This document shows, piece by piece, positions 1 to 9,725 of a stretch of DNA of 64,000 nucleotides; the first letter of the stretch is position 1; every line of letters starts with the position of its first letter. The position numbers and the translations under genes were made by a program. Origin of the DNA: Trogon surrucura (taxonomy: Eukaryota; Chordata; Aves; Trogoniformes; Trogonidae); NCBI GenBank assembly GCA_020746105.1, contig CM036626.1:10062001-10126000 (forward strand), given 5' to 3'. The notes under the pieces were generated by a model. The model saw only the letters and a list, made by a program, of their open reading frames with translations. It was not told the origin of the DNA and did not search any database.

Positions 1-2874
1 ATAACACACCCCAGCGTGCCACCGCGCCACAGGAGCTGCCCTGGGATTTAAGAGGCTGCGTCCTCCCCACCGCACACCCGCCAAAGCCTGCTGCCTCCCA
101 ACAGGGACCCTCGTGTCAGCACCGCCACACCGAAACACCAGCACGAGTGTGACAGCGCTGTAATTGCCTCTTCCAAACCCACAGGTCAGTTTGCAAAGCC
201 CCAGAGGAGCCGATTCCCCAAAGAAACACCTTAATCGAAACTCTAGAGGAAGCAGGACAAATAAATAAGCGAAGAGGCAGAGAAAAGGAAAGTGGTGAAA
301 TCCTAAATAAAACGTCCCGGTCTGATTTCTTTATGCGCATTTCTGAAGTGAGAAGAAGCACACAGAAGGGCATTTAATTAAATCAAAGGGTAAAGGAGGG
401 GGTTGCCATGCAGCTTGCTATTATGTTACAGTTCACTAAAATGAAAACTTATTTTTAAACCTCTGGTATTAATTTGAGATTATTCAGATACTTAATTAAA
501 AGTGCAGCATGTGTTAAATATTATTTCAACAAAGATTATCATCAAAACCCTATGTAATAAGATCCTTCAATGCTTAGAGCGATATTTTATGCAAATTTTC
601 TATGCCACCAAATGAAGGTTTCTTCAATTTTTTTTCCCCCTCCTTCATTTGCTGCAGCAAAACGTTCCAGTCAGGGGGGAAAAAGTTTCTAGAGTAACAA
701 GGATACTACAGATAATGCAGTGCAACAAATAGCAGCTCGGTGGTAGTCACGTTTCTGTGCTCAGCTCCCTTCCTGATACCACTTGGCAATAAAGGACTAG
801 ATCAAACAGGCTCCTATTAGAGCTAAAGGGCTGAATTTTGCTCCCACTGAGGTTACAGACAGCGTAAGCCAGGAGTAAATTTGCCCTGGCAAAATCCTGC
901 CAGAGTAAGAAAGGCAAGAATTCGCCCTTTGTGCATCAGGAATGAACCAACTGTTTATACCTGGATTATATAAGATAACGAGGTTTCCAGGGCAAAGAAT
1001 ATGTTCTCCTGTGTGGGATTTCTCTTGTGGCCTTTGCTCCTGTGAATGGAGTCAGTGAAGTTGATGGGAACTAATCCTGTAAGATCAAGGTTCAGTGTTA
1101 AGTTTTCAGTGTCATTTGCACAGTTAGGTTTGGGGAGGGGGATGGGGTATGTTTTTTTTTAAAAAAAGGAAGAAAAAGGAATTAACTACTTGCTCCAAGT
1201 AACATTATTTTGCCTGAAAACAAGCAAATCAAACCCCCAGAAAAATAATCAAATACTTACATGGACTTGCCTCTTATACAGTGGCTTTGTCGGTCCTTCA
1301 TTTATTGATTAGGACCAATACTGCACTTATTCTCCAGTGAACACAGCACCATTACCAAGCAAATACTTCATTGTTTAAAGCAAATGTAATAGTCACAAGT
1401 AATTGGATGCACTGTTTTTAACATATAAAGCATTTATACTTTACAGTACAGAAAAACTTGAAAAAGAATCATACTTCCTATTCAGCATATATTCAAATAC
1501 ACTGATTTTCTAAACACTGTGAAGGACTTCCATTTCTTAGAAGCTGCGGTCAAAATACAGGAAAAGCAACTACTTTCAGTTTGGGGAATAGTTCAAGCTA
1601 TCACTGAAAAATAGCATAAAAAGCTTCCAGAGCACCAATGATCAAAAATAACATTTTCAGTGTATTAAAGAAACCACCCGTATCTAAACCTCTGGCACCA
1701 CACACACACACATGCAGCCTCCCTCGTGGATTCTTCACTTTGAATTCACAACTATCGTGCAGTTTGAGAGCCCTCGCTGAAACGACAAGCTGTATATTCT
1801 GCAGAAATCACAAACCCTGAAAATTTAGTGATGGAAAACATTGAGGCAAGATAAAAGCAACTGTTACTCAGACTCAGATTGTGGTTGGAGGTAAGCTGCA
1901 CAAGCAACTCGAGCAACAGCTAATATGGAGTAATAATTAAAAAATATCAAAGTCAACAAATCAGAGCAGCAGAACGCCAGCCGCAGCTTCAAGCTGAGAG
2001 CCAGGAGGGGGATTCCTCCGTGTTGGATAAGGATTATTAGTGTGGCTGTCCTCAGAACGAACTGCAGAAAAGGTGCAATAAAGTGCATTTAAGATGAATA
2101 GAAAACTGTGGAACCAAGGAGCAGGGCTCGTTTGCGACCATTTGCTCGGAGCTTTCTGCCTCTCGCCTCGGCGTGCCCGCGCAGCCCCGGCTCCCACTGC
2201 ACACCCGCCGGGGCAAGCAGCTCCCCCTTGTACCTGCCTGTAAAGTTCAGAGCTGGGCACTGATGCTACAAACACTGGAGTAGAAAATGTGAGTGGGATC
2301 GAAAAGCTTTTGGGTTTGCTTTGTTTTTTTAAAGGGTCTTGTTAACAGGCAAAGACAGAGTTGGAAAATAATAATCATGAGCTTTTAATACTGAATGTGC
2401 ACACACACTGAAAACAGGAGAGTAAGAATTGCTGAAATAACAACTAAAAGACAATCCGTCGCGTAATCTACCCATAGCTCAATCTTGAAACAAAGATCTA
2501 AGCTTGACACAATACATCACCTTGGGTTTCACATGTATCCCTCCATGCAAATAAAAAGCTGCCTTTACAGGAATTGACGTTTCTATATGTGTCAATGTTG
2601 TCTTTAGGTGTTTTTTGTTTTGTTGGTTTTCTATTAATCACGGGGAAAGTTATCTAGGAAACCACACCAGAAGCCTCCCTGCTACACATCTGCAATTTTA
2701 AGTGCACAAAGAAAAATAAAAATAAAAAAAAACACACCAAAAGCAACAACAACAAAACCCCCCACACCGCAACCAAGAAATCATTTATTGCAGCGATCTA
2801 TTACCATAAAGACAAGCGGCACTTCCATTCTTTATACGGGGTAGGGAAGGGGAAAGGGGTTTAAGCAATTAGAC
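1..2874. other. AT-rich noncoding DNA, no gene seen
   Basis: No splice-bounded reading frame is convincing here. The stretch holds a short CA run near 1700, an ATGCAAAT octamer near 590 and several TTAATTAA-like words at 370-500. A good minus-strand donor (TCCAT|GTAAGT, near 1260) has no clear partner acceptor. The block could be regulatory, but that is not demonstrable from the sequence alone. Confidence 0.5.
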
Positions 2875-2877
2875 CTG

Positions 2878-3118
2878 TGAGTGGGTCCCCGGCGGAGCGC
2901 TGCCCGCGGAGCCCTGCCCGCTCCGCGCCCGGTGCCGCCGCCCGCAGCGGCAGGAGGCTGCTGCCCTCTATCGGCCCCAGCCCCCGGCAGCCGGCAGCCG
3001 CCCGCCCGCCCGCCCGCCGGTAACGAACGGCTTCGGGGTTCACCAACCCCCCGGTACCGCTTCTCGTGTCACCCGCAGCCCGAAGGACAATACAAATACA
3101 CAGCCCGAGGAGGCTGTT
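2878..3118. promoter_or_regulatory. Orphan CpG island
   Basis: About 240 bases are very GC-rich with many CpG sites, including a (CCCG)n run at about 3000-3018. An AscI-type palindrome GGCGCGCC lies just beyond, near 3146. In vertebrates such islands usually mark promoters. No exon with a good donor could be placed confidently on either side. The adjoining AT-rich 3120-3290 block has the look of a conserved flank. The island may serve a gene or lncRNA whose body lies outside what I can call. A 135-codon minus-strand ORF crossing it is probably a by-product of GC content. Confidence 0.55.
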
Positions 3119-3406
3119 AAACAAATACGAAATGGCTGTGTTTTGGCGCGCCAGTCTAAACAAAGTGATACCGGCAATAATAGCTCTATTCACAGCGTAG
3201 CTTTCCCAGTGCAGCTCTTGTAAACTTTCACTATCTGAACTGTTAAACAAAACTCCGAGCTTTATCACGGGTCCTTTGTGCTTTATCTCACTACTTTATG
3301 TGTGACAAAATGATCCCAAAAAGGGATGGAGGCAATCCGGGAAAAGAAGAGGGAGCACAAGATTCCCATAATAGCAGGCGACCAGATACTATTTAAAAAT
3401 GAGGAG

Positions 3407-3430
3407 AAAAAAAAAAAAAAAAAAAAAAAA
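3407..3430. repeat. Poly(A) tract, 24 bases
   Basis: An uninterrupted run of 24 A residues. The sequence before it is not recognisable as a SINE or retrogene, so it is best called a simple repeat. Confidence 0.9.
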
Positions 3431-3587
3431 GAGGGACTTGCAACAGCCAAAGTGGTAGGAAAAAAAAGAGCTTAACAAAAGAAAAGGCACAAAAACTGAA
3501 CTGTAAGAGCACCATCCTTCAGCACAGGCACTTCTCGCACTGGGGCCGAAGCAGCTAACACCCAAGTGTGTCTGCACGGGCGCTCAC

Positions 3588-3646
3588 CTTCAAGGAGCAC
3601 AAAAGTTCCTCTTGGTCCTGTCCTCACTTCCACTGGTTATGAAAAT
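3588..3646 (-). ncRNA. Exon-like noncoding segment (possible lncRNA exon)
   Basis: The 59-base segment is flanked by a good acceptor (TTTTGTGGCTTTTCTCCAG) and a good donor (TTGAAG|GTGAGC) on the minus strand. All three frames contain a stop, so it cannot be an internal coding exon. It pairs naturally with the similar segment at 4368-4308, separated by 661 bases. Splice-like pairs arise by chance in tens of kilobases, so this is weak. Confidence 0.25.
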
Positions 3647-4307
3647 CTGGAGAAAAGCCACAAAATTAAGTTAAACCAGTGCGAGTTTAGAATCAAATTT
3701 CCAAATATAGTAATTTTAAAAGGGTGAACTGTTACTCCTCCTAACAACGCACAAAATGTTGGGGTCAGTCCTGTTTCCACTGAAGCCCTCATAAATACAC
3801 ATCATAGACTGATGTCCAAACAGAAAGAGAATGACATACGTATGTGTACATACAGACTGCATTAAAGATAATAAATACACACATTCTCTCCACACAACAT
3901 GCATATTGGGTTAAGCACTGAAGCACAGAAGAAAAATGTAAATTTTTTGGCATTTAAAGTAGCTGATGAGACCAGGCACTTAGAGGGAACAAGTTAAGAT
4001 TGTAATTTAAAGCAACTAAGATCAGGCTGGTCTTTTCAGAAAAGGAGTCAGCTCCCAGATGTCCATGTATCCCGTCTCTCGGGTAATAACTGAGAAAAAT
4101 AAACCAAACTCTGGTTTTATTACTAATCTGAATGTGTATGTGTGTTTTTCTGATGGGGGGTACATAACTGCCACAGTCTCAGAATAGATTAATGCTTTGG
4201 GGTGGACTGCGAGACCGGCCAACATTGATTATCCATCCTCTAGCTAACACTGTATTTCATAAAAACCAACCCAAGTTAATCCCTTCCTGAAGGTCTCTCA
4301 GCCTTAC

Positions 4308-4368
4308 CTGCACCCATCTGTTAGTTCATAACAGCTTCATGAGGAAAGGCTGCTCCTAATTTCTGCAT
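4308..4368 (-). ncRNA. Exon-like noncoding segment (possible lncRNA exon)
   Basis: The acceptor is TGTCCTCTGCCTCACACCAG and the donor is GTGCAG|GTAAGG, both close to consensus, bounding 61 bases. All three frames are interrupted. It would precede the segment at 3646-3588 in a minus-strand transcript. No polyadenylation signal or promoter ties the two together. Confidence 0.25.
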
Positions 4369-5403
4369 CTGGTGTGAGGCAGAGGACAGAGCTGGTTTTA
4401 AAAAGCAAGTTGTGGTGAGAGCGTACGGTGCGATGAAAGCTGAACAGGGTCAGTAACGCTTTCTGCTGCACTCTGCGAACTCTATCCTATCTTTTTACCC
4501 CGGTGCTTTTAGAAACAAATCGGCTTGTAGAGAAAACAGGCAGTGATGTGAGGCTTGCCTAGATGGCATGGTGAAATTTATTATAAAGTCACACTAATAA
4601 AGATTTCCGTCACAGGGAGGTCAGCTTTCAGTGTAAAGACACTACATGAGCAGTTACCAGGTCCTGCGGCTCATGTTTTATCTTCATAAATGAATGCGTC
4701 TCTACAGTAACCGTACATTTGTTTGCCTGTATGGAGCTCATTAACAGCTGGGTCATACTTGAAATCCTAGAGTTTACGGCATATGCAGGGGAAATTATTT
4801 TTCAGACGATCTCTGGTCCTACTTCTCTGCAGACATTCAGAGCCACCCACATAGCCTGCACCTCGCCGCCGTCGGGGCCGCGCTGCGCCTATCAATGGGT
4901 ATTTTTAAACTGTCCGCATCTATAACCGGCTTTTCCTTAAGCAACAGGATGGCTATTGGTCTTCACCAACCTTAAAAGGATACCAGCATCACGTCTGAAA
5001 TGCATTTGTCCTTTTTTTTAATCTGAAACAAAGCGAGGAAAAGACACTCCTCCCTTCAGAAATAAAGAGAACCAAAAAAACATGTCCCGAACGGCAGCAT
5101 GTTGGTTATTAACCGGCTGCAGAGCTCGACACCAGTTATCCAAACCTGCTCTCCAAAACACGTTGTGTCCCCACCATGTCTATTAATTACACCAAAAACT
5201 CCTTCAATTATTTGAAACCTCGATTACCCGAAATTCTCCCCCATTATGTTCAGATAATTGAGGTTGTATGAAGCACACTCGCAGCCAGTTAGAAGAGCAA
5301 GCATTATCTTTCAGCTGATACAATTATCAATAGCAAGTGTACAGCATATACTACAAAGGCTTTATTGTGCATATGTAGGGAGATAGAGATGAGATACGGT
5401 TCC
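4369..5403. other. Noncoding, AT-rich, homeodomain-like words
   Basis: No gene is seen. The sub-block 5180-5345 is AT-rich and holds CAATTAT, GATAATTG and TTATCAATAG words, which suit homeodomain and related factors. It may be a regulatory element, but this is inferred from composition only. Confidence 0.35.
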
Positions 5404-5612
5404 GGGAGGCAGTTTGTCTAGTGGTTACAGTACGGAGTTGGGTGTCATGAGACTGAAGTTTTAATTACTACCTCTGCTACCGACTTTGTTACTCAGATAA
5501 ACTGCTCGCTGTCTCTGCATGCCAGCATACCACCCTGCAGAAGAAGGGCACTGTGAGAATTGCCCACCTTTGTCAAGTACTTTGATATCCTTAGACAAAC
5601 AGCTTTTTATGC
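5404..5612 (+). mobile_element. Ancient MIR-type SINE (amniote), nearly full length
   Basis: The tRNA-derived head is visible (GCAGTTTGTCTAGTGGTTAC, then the degraded GGGTGTCATGAGACTGAAG). It is followed by the CTCTGCTACCGACTTTG body, a CTGTCTCTGC core and a tail like GTACTTTGATATCCTTAGA, the usual order in amniote MIR elements. Divergence is high, as expected of a very old copy. There is no poly(A). Confidence 0.72.
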
Positions 5613-7149
5613 TTAACTGCCGAGTACCGCTGTCCATTTAACTGTGGTTTTAAAACTCTTTGCAAAGAAAAGAGTTGAAAAAAAATAGCCAAAAACATTT
5701 GAGAGCCAAAACTTTGGCTGGCAGAGACTGACACAGAGTGTAGCAGAGCTGTGCTGATTTAAACCAAGGCAGACTTTAAACAGAGATTGCCAAATGTAAC
5801 GTGACCATATAAACAAGCTGTACCTGTGCTTAGGTACAAGCTACCCAATGCAGACTCCTACTTATTGCTGCAAAATCTTTATGTCTTACAGCAGCCTAGT
5901 ACCAGTACTTGGTGTTTGAGCAAGAATAATACAGATTCCACTAAAGCAATAAGCTGTTCGTGCTCAGTATGCTCTGACCAAAGTAATTTTGTTTAGAGAG
6001 ACCCAAATCTTTCCGCACAGAAGAACTGGCATTAGCGCGCGTCCTCCTCTCGGGTGAAGTGCCGCATGTCGACACTGGGAAGGGTGCCAGGCTCAAAAAG
6101 CACATCTGAGAACATGGTACCGTTAATGCCCACACTACGTAAAATGCACAAAGATAATAGGGAATAAAGGTCTTTGAATAGCGATAAGCCTCCTGATTGC
6201 AGGTGAGGGGACTACACGAGCTCGCTATACAAAGCTGTAACTGTGTGTACAATACAGCCGGGCACGGTGGAAATGTATTTGTAATCGCCATCCACCCGAC
6301 TCCTTAAGAGCAGGCAGAACACGACCTTGCGAGGTAAGGAGATGGCACCTGCCGCTCTACTATCTTTCTGCTTTGTCTTATAAGCATCTGAAATTCTGTT
6401 TTAAGGCTTTTCCGTGCGGCGATTTCAGTAAATCACCCTTCTCGGCTGGAGTGCTGAGGTGAGGGGAAAAAATCCCGCGCTCACTTAAAGCCTTTTATTT
6501 CTCTTGTAACATGGACATCTTGGAGAGCAGATTAGCCAAAGGAGAAAAAAATAAAAAGCAAACGGTATTACTGGTGACCTAATCCTTCCTCTCAGAAAAA
6601 GAAAGGGGAAAGAAAGCCTCTTGTGATCTCCAAGGAGGAACTTGCCTTGTAAACTAGTCTCCTGCTTGAAACGGAAACAAGAATGTGAATCCTGATACAG
6701 AGAGGCTACCAAAGGCAGGGAACAGCTTAACAGGCTGGAGCTTTTCCCTTTCAGTGCAACACAGGGTATTACACAGGTCCTGCCTATGTTAGAAAAACAG
6801 GCAGCGCAAACTTAACAGGTTACAAGATCCTTTGGCCAAAAGTGTATCCAAACGCGGTTATTTTTATGTGCTGGGCAGGGGTGTAATCTGTGTCCACGTT
6901 TATAAACTGTGGGCTTGTAGTTCATTAAAAGGATTCTGTTACCGGCCCCTCTCTCTCAGGTTATTGTATCCAACCCCCGCGACATGCATTTACAGCTTTT
7001 TGAAACCTGCCCCTCTATAAAACCAGGAATGCTGCCCCTGCCCCCTCCTCCCCTTAGGGAAAGGGGGCAATCAGTGTTAGATTAACTAAATATTTGAAGG
7101 GACTCATTTTTACTGGCAAGCATTATCAGGGATGAAAGTTTGCACTTCC
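5613..7149. other. Noncoding stretch, no gene seen
   Basis: A small CpG-enriched patch lies at about 6025-6085 (AGCGCGCGTCCTCC). A strong plus-strand donor (TTGCGAG|GTAAGG) sits at about 6333 but has no convincing exon. ORFs are short and unsupported. Confidence 0.45.
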
Positions 7150-7250
7150 TCAAGTGCTTCGATAAAAGAGCACAAAGGCTGGCTACCACTGTCCTCCTCT
7201 TTTCAGGTAAGAAAACTGACGTCTGGGGCAAATCCATAGCAAAATTGAGA
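7150..7250 (-). mobile_element. MIR-type SINE fragment, reverse orientation
   Basis: CCTCCTCTTTTCAGGTAAGAAAACTGACG matches, with changes, the reverse complement of the MIR core that ends in a CAGTTTCCTCATCTGTAAAA-like motif. The upstream CAAGTGCTTCGATAAAAGAG fits the inverted tail. The apparent acceptor/donor pair in it is therefore repeat-derived. Confidence 0.5.
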
Positions 7251-9567
7251 ACAACCCCCCAAACCTCTTGATTGCAACCCCACCCACCCCCCTTTGCTGC
7301 ACCAGGGCAGACAACTGGCCCACTGAGCCCAGTCTCCTCTCCAGCTTCAACCAGCTAAATCAATCCAAACAGACAATTTACCAGACAAATCTAGCTTCCC
7401 TTCTTTCCTGCAAATACCCACACCGAGGCTGCAGCTCCCTCCATTTCCCATTGTCCAGAAATACTTGGAGCGGCGAGTTTTTCCGCAGTTTCTTTCAACT
7501 TCTCGTTCCATCCTCAAAGAGCACTGCAGATGTGCTCAGAGCACCGGGGTGGCATCACTTCTGTTCCCTCGGAGCGTCACTGGCCCTGACACATGGACAC
7601 AACTGTCATGAAATCTTCCAGGAATACTCACACATTTATGTGTTTTTTTTTTTTTTTTTTACTCTCCAGGAGCACAAACACCAATAAAAACCTGAATGGC
7701 GAGGAACATATGCAAACAGAATGTCATTATGGCAACAGCCAATTCATTTTTTAAATTCCAGGTGATATCTTCAGACTTCTTTCCTGGCATCATTCCCCAG
7801 CTCCTATCCAAGTATCCAATGTCCCTGCCTTCCCAAAACATGGTGGCAGATGCCATTCTGATAGGAAACCAGAAATTCCTTCCTGACTGAGCAGATTACG
7901 TCATGCCTCTGAAATGCAAGATCAAATCCAATCCAGCTACCTGTCCATCTCCAGACTGCCTATCAATTAGCATTAGACACTAATTTAATTAAATCAGTAT
8001 ATTGAAATTTTATTTGATTCCACCTAAGGAGTATAATTCCCCCTGCGTGTTCTCTGTAACCCACTAATTTTCCAATGGAATGGGAAACACAAGTTGGGAT
8101 TTGGAGGCTATTTTTTCTACTTGTTAACATGTGAGCTTAAAACCGCAGTAAAAAATAAATCCATGCAACTTGGTAGAATGAGACTTGCCAGTTTAAGAGA
8201 AAACGGCTTTTTACAGAATAATCCAGATGGAGGGGAAAAAAAAAAGTATACACTTAACTCTGAAACCTGAAGTGTTCTTTGAGGGAAAACGAATACATTT
8301 TAGCCTTAAAGGGATCACAGACTGCAATTATATAATTCTTGTCAACTGATGTTAAAGATAGGCTGGAAAGAATGTATGCTGAGGCCCTGCAATAAAACGA
8401 GCTCCTTTACTCCTTTCAAATGTTTGCAAGCCTTGGAGGTTATCCAAAGGTCGAATACAGGAAAAGTCTTGGTGAACAGAAAACATAATCATGAGCTTTT
8501 TTAATATGGGCTCTTTTTGTAATAAAATAAAATTATGGTAAGGGAAGGGAGGGCGGGCTCTGTCTCCTCAGATCTAAGGCCAGGGGGGCTGAGTTTTAAT
8601 CAGACGCTGCTGTTCTCCCCTCCTCTCTCCTCCCCAGCCTGTCACTACACAGAGACAGAAGCCAGTGGAGGTGCGCCGGGTGCTGGGTGTGCAAGGACCC
8701 AAGCCCGGCACTGAAACCCCTTGACTTTGCTGCGATACAGGCACGTTTCCTGAGAGGGAGATCTTCACCACCAGCCAGCCTGGTGCAGGGTAGCAGCAAT
8801 CCCCAAAACCCTCCTCTCTCATTATATCAAGGGTCTGTCTCAACAGCCCCCACTCCATGCAGTGAACAGCTCCATGCGATGCTGTAGCTGCTACCAATGT
8901 GTTGGCACTTCTGGGGTGTGCCCGAACAAATACCGTGTTTCCCACAGAAACACCACTGCAAGCTGGAAGTAAGGTATATACCTTGTATCACATCCAGCGG
9001 TATCCACGCAGGAGTTAGGAGACGAATTGTCAATACTCTCCCTGGATTTTGAGGCAAACATCCAGGGCTGCAACCTTTACTCTTTCCAAAAGTGCTATGG
9101 CTTTGTTCATGACCGTCTCTTTCACCCGGAGTCCTTGGTGGCACTGCCTAGCCACCCCACCCGGGCTGCAGCAACAAATCACATGCAGGCACTCATGCTA
9201 CCGTCAGCATTTGGTTCAGAAATTTTCTATCCAGCTACAAATTTTACCCCAACTCCACAGGCTGCTAAACACAAGCCTGGAGCAGCAAACCATGAGGTAT
9301 TTAGAAGTAATTCATGAAGCAGACATTTGCTGAAGATAGCAGGCACTTCTGAGTTGCGATCACCCTTCACAAAAACACCTGGGAGATACACTGAGACTGG
9401 CTTCATTCTAATCCCATGCTCTCTGTAACACTTTAGCACCACTCACCTCTTACGATGTCTGTCCAATCATCTAACTTTTACTACAACACAGACCTACCTA
9501 TACGTCACAGGCTGAGAAAATAATCTTAGAAACAATGTTTTTCTTCCTCTCAAAAGTCAGAAGCCTG
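7251..9567. other. Noncoding stretch downstream of the gene
   Basis: A run of 18 T residues lies at 7643-7660. From 7980 to 8560 the DNA is AT-rich. From 8560 to 9400 it is more GC-rich with several overlapping ORFs on both strands, none with splice support or a recognisable protein. It lies 3' of the minus-strand gene. Confidence 0.45.
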
Positions 9568-9573
9568 TTTTAA
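9568..9573 (-). terminator. Candidate polyadenylation signal ATTAAA
   Basis: On the minus strand an ATTAAA hexamer, the commonest variant of AATAAA, lies about 70 bases beyond the TAG of exon 5. Thymine-rich sequence follows within 50 bases. The spacing suits a short 3' UTR. No AATAAA is seen closer to the stop. The hexamer is common by chance, so this is supporting evidence only. Confidence 0.4.
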
Positions 9574-9644
9574 TCAGTCTGCATTGCCTGGGGAACATCA
9601 TTCATGCCATTCAAAGTCCACCATTGTTCTGAAGACGTTGTTTC

Positions 9645-9725
9645 CTATTTCTTGAATTTCTTCTGGACTTCCGCCTTGCGTTTCACTATTACCAGTCTGG
9701 AAGAAGAGACCTTTCCCATTGCCTG
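9645..9725 (-). CDS. Exon 5: terminal exon, lysine-rich C-terminus
   Basis: A long pyrimidine tract (TTTTTATTTCTTTCTTCTAA, then ATTCCGCTTATTCATCTG) leads into GAGCAG, a tandem NAGNAG acceptor. Splicing after the second AG (first base 9722) gives AMGKVSSSRLVIVKRK, then AEVQKKFKK and TAG at 9647-9645. Splicing after the first AG would add one Gln. The tail has nine Lys or Arg among its last 12-13 residues, which resembles a nuclear localisation signal, though a short basic tail can serve other roles. An overlapping alternative frame (ending FEWHE, stop near 9598) is open but does not fit the phase of exon 4. Confidence 0.6.
   Translation of the reverse strand, partial: QAMGKVSSSRLVIVKRKAEVQKKFKK

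Noticed and set aside
2861..3268. 135-codon minus-strand ORF across the CpG island
   Set aside because: Its openness follows from high GC. The translation is compositionally odd and changes character abruptly at the island edge, with no splice or family support.
7195..7212. Acceptor and donor side by side (TTTTCAG then GTAAGA)
   Set aside because: This is a product of an inverted MIR core rather than a zero-length exon.
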